Assembly (NCBI GenBank): GCA_046734795.1
Contig: JBKPRX010000050.1
Coordinates: forward strand, 1-21,517
Direction: 5' to 3'
Length of the DNA stretch: 21,517 bases
DNA from: JBKPRX01 sp046734795
Lineage (GTDB): Bacteria > Actinomycetota > Thermoleophilia > Gaiellales > Gaiellaceae
Of the stretch, positions 15,303 through 21,517 are shown one piece after another. Position 1 is the first letter of the stretch. Every line of letters begins with the position of its first letter. The notes beneath the pieces are model-generated. The model searched no databases, was not told the DNA's origin, and saw only the letters and a program-made list of their open reading frames with translations. Both the position numbers and the translations under genes were made by a program.

Positions 15303-16802
15303 TCACGAGGTGACGCGTAGCGGCGAGTACGGCGGCGACAGCAGGAAGCCGATCGTCGCGTTCTCGCCTGCGCGGCCTCTTGCCATCTCGATCGCCGCAC
15401 CGATCCCGTGCGCGGGAACGAAGCCAAGCTGCCGCGCCGCGCTTGCGTCGCGACAGCCACCGACGACAACCGCGCCGACACGGTCGAGCGTGTGGCGGCA
15501 CGCATCCCAGTCGCGGTACGGCAAGAGCGGATGGCACGTCCGTCCGCGCCGGTACTCCTCGGTCGCGCGCGCGTCCGTCGCAAGCTCGCGCTCCGCAGCG
15601 GCGAGCGTGTCCGGATCGGGTCCGCTCCGCAACGAATGGAAGAACGAGCGGTACGGGTCTTGCGCCGGCTTTGCGAAGTGACGCGTGAACCGGTTCAGCA
15701 TCACGATCGTCCCGCCCTCTGCGACCGGAAAGCCGTCGCGCCACAGTCGCAGTGCGTGGCCGAGTGCGAGGTACGCGACGAGGAGCGGGTTCGGCCGCTC
15801 GCGCGGAAGGTACGGCGTCGCGCGCGGGACCCCGAGCACAAGCGCATCGAGCGGCCGCTCGAGCTCCGCGAGCCGGAGCTCGACGGCATGCAGCAGCGCT
15901 TCTGCGTGCGCGACCGACGGCGGACCCGCGAAAGCGGCTGCGACCGTCAGCTCGATCGGCAGCGAGCGGATGAGCGCCGCGCGGAGCGTGGCGGGCAGGA
16001 TCGAAAAGATCGGGCGAAGCGGCGAGCGCGCGATCCGCTCGAGCGCATCGGCTTCGTAGGGGTAGCCCCGTGCGGCACCTCCGACCTCCGGATTGTTCAA
16101 CACGAGCGAGGCTCCGATCAGCGGCACGCGCTGCGCGAGCGCGCGCTCGACCGCGAGCGCGAAGCGCCAACCTTCCGAACCCCCCGTCTCGAGCAGCGAC
16201 TCGGCGTCCGCTCGCCGCAGCGCGGCGCTCCCGGCGGCTCCAAGCAGTGCAGCCGGCCCGCCGTGGACGACCGACTCCGCCGCTGTGACGACGACGACGA
16301 GCTCGGTCTCGACGAGCGCGCGGTTGACGCGCAGCTCCACGCCGTTGTGCGTCGCGATGTGAAGGAGCTCGGGATCCTCTGCGTCGTGCACGATCACGTG
16401 TCCGTGGAATCGCCGCGCCTGCTCGGGCGTGACGAGCCCCGCGAGCTCGCGCTGCGTCGTTCGGCGCGCGAGCCCGGAGGCCACGAGGATCGTCTGGTAG
16501 CCCGTCGCGATTCCGAGGCGATCGAGCTCGTCTACGACGGCGCCGACCGCGAGCTGTCTGGGATCGGCTGGCGTGCCGGGGATCGGAAGCGCCGGCGGCT
16601 CCACGACGATCGTTGCCCGGCTGCGCCGGCCGGCGAGAGCCTCGAGCGGCTCGCCCTCGAGCGGGAAGCGAAGCGCGTCGCGCACGGCCGCACCGACGTC
16701 GTCGATCGCACCTTCGGGCGCGCGCGGCGCGAGCACGACGGCGTTGTCGTCGGCGTTCGCGATCACGAGCCGAGAGCCGGCGAGAAGCGGAATTCTCGGC
16801 AC
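15303..16802 (-). CDS. LarA/DUF2088-like protein lacking cofactor residues
   Basis: A 499-aa protein resembling the nickel-dependent lactate racemase LarA in layout: an N-terminal strand region LVIANADDNAVVLAP, a VGAAVRDALRFPLEGEPLEALAGRR segment, the Rossmann-like part GYQTILVASGLARRTT (102-116), HIATHNGVELRVNRALVETELVVVVTAAESVVHGG (148-182), and a large C-terminal domain. LarA uses a covalently bound nickel-pincer nucleotide. Here the ASGTHR histidine is replaced (ASGLAR), the D-D-x-T-R substrate motif reads VEPPALP, and the lysine about ten residues after H180 is alanine. The protein is longer than LarA (about 425 aa). It is probably not a racemase. GTG at 16802 is the only early start; its promoter is unclear. 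It is divergent from polA. Confidence 0.62.
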   Translation of the reverse strand: MPRIPLLAGSRLVIANADDNAVVLAPRAPEGAIDDVGAAVRDALRFPLEGEPLEALAGRRSRATIVVEPPALPIPGTPADPRQLAVGAVVDELDRLGIATGYQTILVASGLARRTTQRELAGLVTPEQARRFHGHVIVHDAEDPELLHIATHNGVELRVNRALVETELVVVVTAAESVVHGGPAALLGAAGSAALRRADAESLLETGGSEGWRFALAVERALAQRVPLIGASLVLNNPEVGGAARGYPYEADALERIARSPLRPIFSILPATLRAALIRSLPIELTVAAAFAGPPSVAHAEALLHAVELRLAELERPLDALVLGVPRATPYLPRERPNPLLVAYLALGHALRLWRDGFPVAEGGTIVMLNRFTRHFAKPAQDPYRSFFHSLRSGPDPDTLAAAERELATDARATEEYRRGRTCHPLLPYRDWDACRHTLDRVGAVVVGGCRDASAARQLGFVPAHGIGAAIEMARGRAGENATIGFLLSPPYSPLRVTS

Positions 16803-16859
16803 GTGCGCTAGTCAACCAGCCGCGTCAGCGCGGTGTCGCGGCTCGGCAGGTGCGGGACA

Positions 16860-16865
16860 TACACT
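16860..16865 (+). promoter_or_regulatory. -10 box of polA, leaderless-type
   Basis: TACACT ends seven bases before the ATG at 16873 and is identical to the box of the tRNA-Leu gene in this window. There is no Shine-Dalgarno. The spacing predicts a transcript beginning at the start codon. Confidence 0.5.
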
Positions 16866-16872
16866 CGAAACG

Positions 16873-19443
16873 ATGTCGCCGAAGACGCTCACCGGAGTCG
16901 AGCTCGACCTCGACGACGCGCCCGCGCGCGAAGCCGAGCTCTTCCTCGTGGACGGAAACAACCTCGCATACCGCGCGTTCTTCGCGCTGCCGGAAGAGCT
17001 CGCGACGACCGAGGGCTTCCCGACGAACGCCCTCCTCGGCTTCACGAACATGCTGTTCAAGCTGCTCGCCGACTATCGGCCGCGCGGCGTCGCGGTTGCA
17101 TGGGACACCCGGCCGGTGCACCGTCACGCCGTGGCCGAGGCGGCCGAGGTCGTCTACAAGGAGGGCCGGCGGCCGATGCCGGATCTGCTTGGCGAGCAGT
17201 TCCCGCACTTCCGCCCGATCGTCGAGGCGTTCGGCTACCGCAATCTCGAGTTCGAAGGCTGGGAAGCGGACGACGTGATCGCGACGCTCGCGACGCGCGC
17301 CGACGACGCGGGTGTGAAGACATGCGTCGTCTCGACGGATCGCGACGCGTTCCAGCTGGTCTCGGAGAACATCTGCCTGATGATGACGCCGCGGGGCGTG
17401 TCGGACGTGCACGTGTACACGCCCGACCGCGTCGAGGCACGCTACGGGATTCGCCCGGATCAGATTCCGGACTTCATCGGCCTCAAAGGTGACACGTCCG
17501 ACAACATTCCCGGCATCCCGGGGATCGGCGACAAGACCGCCGGGCAGCTGATCGCGCAGTACGGATCGCTCGAAGCGGTGGTCGAGCATGCGGACGAGCT
17601 CTCGCCCGCGCGTCGGAAGAACGTGACGGAGTTCGCGGACCAGGCACGCAGCGCGAAAGAGCTCGCGACGATGCGCCGCGATCTCGACGTCGAGTGTGAT
17701 CCGGCCGAGCTCGTACTCGCGCCACCCGACCGCTCGCAGCTGCGCGAGATCTTCCGTCGCTTCGAGTTCCGCAACCTGCTCAACCGCATCGACGAGCTCG
17801 ACGCTGCGGTGCCTGCGGCTGCCGCGCCGCGCGTCGAAGGCACTGCCGTCTCCTGGCGCGAAGGCGAGGCGTTCGCGGAGCTTCCTTCCGGGCCGGTCGG
17901 CTTCGCTGCGATCGCCGACCGCGCCGCGTTCGCGTCCGACGAGGGCGTCGTCGTCGTTCCACGGCCCGAGCGCGTCGAAGGCGATCTCGTCGTCCACGAC
18001 GCGAAGTCGCTCGGCGTCGAGGCGCTCGAGGACACGATGATCGCGGCGTACCTGATCGATCCGGGGCGAGCGGACTACGCGCTCGACGATCTCGCCGCCG
18101 AGTACGGGATCGAGGCAATACCCGAGCCGGCGACCGACGAGGAGACGACGGCGCTCGTGAGAGCGGCGGAGACGCCTCGCAGGCTTGCGCCCCTCCTGCT
18201 CGACCGCGTGCGCGAGCGCGGCGCCGAACACCTCTACCGCGAAGTCGAGCTGCCTTTGACCGCGGTGCTCGCGACGATGGAGCGGACGGGCGTGAAGATC
18301 GACGCCTATCGCATGGGCGAGATCACGGCGCGCCTGGCCGATCGCGTCGAGGAGCTCGAAGCGCGCGCGTACGAGCTCGCCGGCGAAGAGTTCATGATCG
18401 GCTCGACGCAGCAGCTTGCGCGAATCCTCTTCGAGAAGCTCGAGCTCACACCGGGTCGGAAAGGCAAGACGGGCTACTCGACCGACACACGCGTACTGCG
18501 AACGATCCGCGACGAGCACGAGATCGTGGCGGTGATTGAGGAGTGGCGCGAGTACTCGAAGCTCCTCAACACGTACCTCGGGCCGCTGCCGGCGCTCATC
18601 GACGACGAAGGTCGCCTGCATACGCACTTCAACCAGGCCGTCGCCGCGACGGGCCGCCTGTCCACGTCCGATCCGAATCTCCAGGCGATTCCGATTCGCA
18701 CGGAGCTCGGTCGTGAGATCCGCTCCGCGTTCGTCGCCGAAAACGGCTCGAGGTTACTGTCGGCCGACTACTCGCAGATCGAGTTGCGCATCCTCGCGCA
18801 CGTCTCCGGCGAGCCGAAGCTGCGCGAAGCGTTCGCGCGCGGCGAGGACATCCATCGCGCAACGGCTGCCGAAGTCCTCGGGAAGGATCCCGCGAAGCTG
18901 ACGACCGGCGAGCGGTCGATCGCGAAGATGATCAACTTCGGGATCGTCTACGGCATCTCGGCGTTCGGACTCTCGGAGAACCTCGAGATCCCGCGCGAGC
19001 AAGCGCAGGAGTACATCGACGCGTACCTGGCGCGCTTCCCGCACGTGCAGGACTTCATCGAGCGGACGAAAGAGCAGGCGACGCGAGACGGCTACGTCAC
19101 GAGCCTGATGGGACGCAGACGCCCGGTTCCGGAGCTCCGCGCGTCGAATCGGCAGACGCGGGGGTTCGGTGAGCGCGTCGCCGTCAACTTCGTCATGCAG
19201 GGCTCGAACGCAGACATCATCAAGGTCGCGATGGTTCGCATCCATCGCCGCCTGCGTGAGGAAGGTCGTGGCGCGCGGCTCGTCCTGCAGGTCCACGACG
19301 AGCTCATGCTCGAGGTGCCGGAGACCGAGACGAGCGCGGTCAAGGAGCTCGTTCGGCAGGAGATGTGCGGCGCATATCCTCTCGACCCGCCGCTCGCCGT
19401 CGACATCGGCGTCGGCGACGACTGGAGCGAAGCGAAGAACTGA
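16873..19443 (+). CDS. polA: DNA polymerase I
   Basis: An 856-aa repair and Okazaki-fragment-processing polymerase. Residues ~20-300 form the 5'-3' exonuclease: ELFLVDGNNLAYRAFFALP, FEGWEADDVIATLA, STDRDAFQLV, and the helix-hairpin-helix region GDTSDNIPGIPGIGDKTA. The middle region (~315-450) is a decayed 3'-5' exonuclease: the D-x-E motif is missing, but DTMIAAYLIDPG and YALDDLAAEYG remain, so proofreading is not expected. The polymerase domain has ATGRLSTSDPNLQAIP, motif A DYSQIELRILAH, the O-helix RSIAKMINFGIVYG and motif C VHDE. The frame is open to 16573, but ATG at 16873 is chosen because it follows a -10 box and gives the usual length. It is followed by rpsA and coaE, a conserved actinobacterial order. 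Confidence 0.97.
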   Translation: MSPKTLTGVELDLDDAPAREAELFLVDGNNLAYRAFFALPEELATTEGFPTNALLGFTNMLFKLLADYRPRGVAVAWDTRPVHRHAVAEAAEVVYKEGRRPMPDLLGEQFPHFRPIVEAFGYRNLEFEGWEADDVIATLATRADDAGVKTCVVSTDRDAFQLVSENICLMMTPRGVSDVHVYTPDRVEARYGIRPDQIPDFIGLKGDTSDNIPGIPGIGDKTAGQLIAQYGSLEAVVEHADELSPARRKNVTEFADQARSAKELATMRRDLDVECDPAELVLAPPDRSQLREIFRRFEFRNLLNRIDELDAAVPAAAAPRVEGTAVSWREGEAFAELPSGPVGFAAIADRAAFASDEGVVVVPRPERVEGDLVVHDAKSLGVEALEDTMIAAYLIDPGRADYALDDLAAEYGIEAIPEPATDEETTALVRAAETPRRLAPLLLDRVRERGAEHLYREVELPLTAVLATMERTGVKIDAYRMGEITARLADRVEELEARAYELAGEEFMIGSTQQLARILFEKLELTPGRKGKTGYSTDTRVLRTIRDEHEIVAVIEEWREYSKLLNTYLGPLPALIDDEGRLHTHFNQAVAATGRLSTSDPNLQAIPIRTELGREIRSAFVAENGSRLLSADYSQIELRILAHVSGEPKLREAFARGEDIHRATAAEVLGKDPAKLTTGERSIAKMINFGIVYGISAFGLSENLEIPREQAQEYIDAYLARFPHVQDFIERTKEQATRDGYVTSLMGRRRPVPELRASNRQTRGFGERVAVNFVMQGSNADIIKVAMVRIHRRLREEGRGARLVLQVHDELMLEVPETETSAVKELVRQEMCGAYPLDPPLAVDIGVGDDWSEAKN

Positions 19444-19588
19444 GCTCGATTGTCGCGGTCGGAGCCGGTCGAGCAGCCGATCGCGTGCGGCCCCTAACCT
19501 GCGCGTCGTTTTGGCGTCGAATCCCTTTACCTGCCGCGAATCCGGCGGGGCTGCAGAAAACGTACCCGGCTATACTGACCCGCTTCTG
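19444..19588 (+). promoter_or_regulatory. polA-rpsA intergenic region with rpsA -10 box
   Basis: The 145-bp gap carries TATACT at 19571-19576, the best -10 match in the window, twelve bases before the rpsA ATG (19589). The predicted leader is about five bases. A second TANNNT, TAACCT at 19495-19500, may be a further promoter. No Shine-Dalgarno and no strong terminator hairpin after polA were seen. Confidence 0.5.
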
Positions 19589-20956
19589 ATGGCGAATGAG
19601 ACGATTGACGACCCCCGCCTCGAGCCCGGCGTTTGGACGACCGGGCCTGACGGCGAGCTGATTCCCGACTACGAGTCGACCTTTCCGACGATCAACGAGG
19701 GCGAGGTCGTGCACGGGACCGTCGTCCGGGTCGACAAGGACGAGGTGCTCGTCGACATCGGCTACAAGTCGGAGGGCGTCATCCCGGTCGCCGAGCTCTC
19801 GATCCGGCGCTCGGTCAACCCGGCCGACGAGGTGTCGGTCGGTGACGAGATCGACGCGCTCGTCCTGACGAAGGAAGACGCCGACGGGCGGCTCATCCTC
19901 TCGAAGAAGCGCGCGCGCTTCGAGCTCGCCTGGAAGAAGATCGAAGAGGCCTACGAGCGGAACGATCCTGTCGAGGGCAAGGTGATCGAGGTCGTCAAGG
20001 GCGGTCTGATCCTCGACCTCGGCGTCCGCGGGTTCCTGCCCGCGTCGCTCGTCGACATCCGCCGCGTTCAAGATCTCGACGAGTTTCTCGGCAAGGAGCT
20101 GCGCTGCAAGGTCATCGAGCTCAACCGGTCGCGCAACAACGTCGTGCTCTCGCGGCGCGCCGTGCTCGAGGACGAGCGCAAGGAGATGCGGCAGGCGATA
20201 CTCGACCGGCTCAGCCCCGGCAACGTTGTCAAGGGCACGATTTCGAACATCGTCGACTTCGGCGCGTTCGTCGACCTCGACGGCATGGACGGCCTGATCC
20301 ACATCTCGGAGCTTTCGTGGTCGCACGTGAACCATCCGTCCGAGGTGCTCGAGATCGGCCAGGAGGTCGAGGTCAAGGTCCTCGACATCGATCGCGACCG
20401 CCAGCGCATCTCGCTCGGCTTGAAGCAGACGCAGAGCGACCCGTGGCAGCAGGTGCTCGAGAGCTACCAGGAAGGCGACGTCGTCGAAGGTCGCGTGACG
20501 AAGGTCGTCACGTTCGGCGCGTTCGTCGAGATCCTTCCGGGCGTCGAGGGGCTCGTGCACATCTCGGAGCTCGCGCAGCATCACGTCGAGAATCCGCGCG
20601 AGGTCGTCTCGCAGGGGGATCCCGTCAACGTGCTCATCCTCGAAGTCGACGCAGAGCGGCGCCGGCTGTCGCTCTCGCTGAAGCGCGTCGAGGACGGAAT
20701 GGAAGTTCAGCCGCGCGCCGACGGGGCCGAGTCGGTTCACACGGCTCCGAATCTCGATCTCTCGTCGGAGGTCTTCACCGACGAGCCGGCGAGCGCCTCC
20801 ACGGACGACGAGGAGCCGGCAGCTGCCTCCTCCGACGAAGCGGCCGAGGCCGGCGCCGATGACGACGCAGGGCCGGAACAGCCGACGGCGTCAACGGACG
20901 AGCCCGCCGAGGGAGACCCTGGCGCGGTCGACGAGTCACTCACCGAGTCGCAGTAG
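19589..20956 (+). CDS. rpsA: 30S ribosomal protein S1
   Basis: A 455-aa RNA-binding ribosomal protein with four S1 (OB-fold) repeats at about residues 38-108, 125-190, 210-278 and 295-366. Repeats three and four carry the classic signatures VDFGAFVDLDGMDGLIHISELS and VTFGAFVEILPGVEGLVHISEL. Four repeats rather than six is typical of actinobacterial S1. After residue ~375 comes a low-complexity acidic tail of about 75 residues rich in Asp, Glu, Ala and Ser. The ATG at 19589 gives MANETIDDPRLEP; the longer open frame reaches into polA. It lies between polA and coaE, as in other actinobacteria. Confidence 0.97.
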   Translation: MANETIDDPRLEPGVWTTGPDGELIPDYESTFPTINEGEVVHGTVVRVDKDEVLVDIGYKSEGVIPVAELSIRRSVNPADEVSVGDEIDALVLTKEDADGRLILSKKRARFELAWKKIEEAYERNDPVEGKVIEVVKGGLILDLGVRGFLPASLVDIRRVQDLDEFLGKELRCKVIELNRSRNNVVLSRRAVLEDERKEMRQAILDRLSPGNVVKGTISNIVDFGAFVDLDGMDGLIHISELSWSHVNHPSEVLEIGQEVEVKVLDIDRDRQRISLGLKQTQSDPWQQVLESYQEGDVVEGRVTKVVTFGAFVEILPGVEGLVHISELAQHHVENPREVVSQGDPVNVLILEVDAERRRLSLSLKRVEDGMEVQPRADGAESVHTAPNLDLSSEVFTDEPASASTDDEEPAAASSDEAAEAGADDDAGPEQPTASTDEPAEGDPGAVDESLTESQ

Positions 20957-20972
20957 CGCAGCGCGGCGGCCG

Positions 20973-21517
20973 GTCGCGGTCGCAATCACCGGCGGCATCG
21001 GCGCAGGAAAGAGCGAAGCGTTGGCTGCTTTCGCGCGGCACGGCGCTGCCGTCATCTCGAGCGACGCGATCGTCCATCGGCTATACGAGGAGAACGACGA
21101 GGTCCGCGCGGCCGTTCGCGACCGCTGGGGCGACGGCGTGCTCGATGCGCATGGACGTGTCGACCGCCCAGCGGTCGGACGCCGGGTTTTCGGCGACCCC
21201 GCGGAGTTGAAGTGGCTCGAGGCACTGCTCCATCCGCTGGTGAAGAGCGAGTCCGACCGCTGGCTCGACGAGCAGCTCGCGCTGCCCGAGCCGCCGGCGA
21301 TCGTCGTGAGCGAGATTCCGCTCTTGTACGAGACCGCCGGCGAGAAGCGCTTCGACAAGGTCGTCGTGATCACCGCGCCCGCCGAGGTGCGCGAGGCGCG
21401 GCGCGGACCGACGGCCGACCGTGAGGCGAATCTCATGCCGGAGGAGTCGAAGATCGCCGCGGCCGACTACGTCTTCGAGAACGCAGGCTCGCTCGAGGAG
21501 CTCGACCGGTTCGTCGC
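20973..21517 (+). CDS. coaE: Dephospho-CoA kinase (3' end outside window; start unresolved)
   Basis: It phosphorylates dephospho-CoA in the last step of coenzyme A synthesis. The sequence shows VAVAITGGIGAGKSEAL (P-loop GGIGAGKS), the CoaE marker SSDAIVHRLY, a helical lid LEALLHPLVKSE, VVSEIPLLYETAGEKRFDKVVVITAP, and ADYVFENAGSLEELDRFV at the window edge. There is no ATG, GTG or TTG in this frame between the rpsA tail and the P-loop; coordinate 20973 marks the first conserved codon (GTC), not a proven start. A CTG at 20919 would overlap rpsA by 38 bases. The gene follows rpsA closely and probably shares its transcript. The reading frame runs off the window without a stop. Confidence 0.9.

Noticed and set aside
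15193..16815. 540-codon frame overlapping the LarA-like gene on the same strand
   Set aside because: Arginine- and alanine-rich with no motif; the overlapping frame shows recognisable LarA family blocks. Only its last codons matter, as part of the broken lipoprotein gene.
16825..18627. 600-codon open frame antisense to polA
   Set aside because: No domain or plausible start context; composition is typical of the antisense frame of GC-rich coding DNA.
19340..20740. 466-codon open frame antisense to rpsA
   Set aside because: Product is a repetitive Asp/Leu/Val/Arg string mirroring the S1 coding frame; no independent support.

Overview
The window reads as a very GC-rich, gene-dense actinobacterial chromosome. 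Gene content points to the class Thermoleophilia (Gaiellales/Solirubrobacterales-like): a polA–rpsA–coaE block, a four-repeat S1 with an acidic tail, a complete Liv-type ABC operon, and many TANNNT boxes placed 6-12 nt before start codons with no Shine-Dalgarno sequence. The taxonomic placement is an inference from content, not a database result. No phage, transposon, CRISPR array or plasmid function was seen. This is ordinary chromosome with several unusual accessory genes.
Layout: (1) 3-2589 (+): the end of a SAM methyltransferase, the GTPase Era and a CynX/NimT-like MFS permease, all with touching or overlapping stop and start codons. (2) 2571-4141 (-): a methyltransferase translationally coupled to an FRG-domain protein, which runs tail-to-tail into the permease gene. 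(3) 4177-4954 (+): a TrpC-like barrel protein without the catalytic residues, then a small membrane-protein gene that appears frameshifted. (4) 5000-7456 (+): a secreted cysteine-containing protein, a Tat-exported DyP-like peroxidase and a small methyltransferase. (5) 7481-8524 (-): 6-phosphofructokinase with the residues typical of PPi-dependent enzymes. (6) 8572-9003 (+): a small secreted protein, followed by a tRNA-Leu(CAA) on the minus strand. (7) 9240-14601 (+): livK, a 15-bp perfect hairpin, then livH-livM-livG-livF. (8) 14598-16802 (-): a degenerate LarA/DUF2088 protein followed by a broken LolA/LppX-like lipoprotein gene. (9) 16873-21517 (+): polA, rpsA and the start of coaE, cut by the window edge.
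How the genes work together: the clearest system is the Liv importer, which has a binding protein, two permeases and two ATPases. A strong promoter with a Shine-Dalgarno site precedes livK, and a hairpin plus a second -10 box separate it from the rest, a layout expected to give excess binding protein. polA, rpsA and coaE are housekeeping genes. The most unusual items are two apparent pseudoenzymes (TrpC-like and LarA-like), the divergent DyP-like peroxidase with its secreted partner, the FRG/methyltransferase pair, and the recurring signals for leaderless transcription. I did not find a clearly new multi-gene system; the peroxidase pair and the FRG pair are the best candidates.
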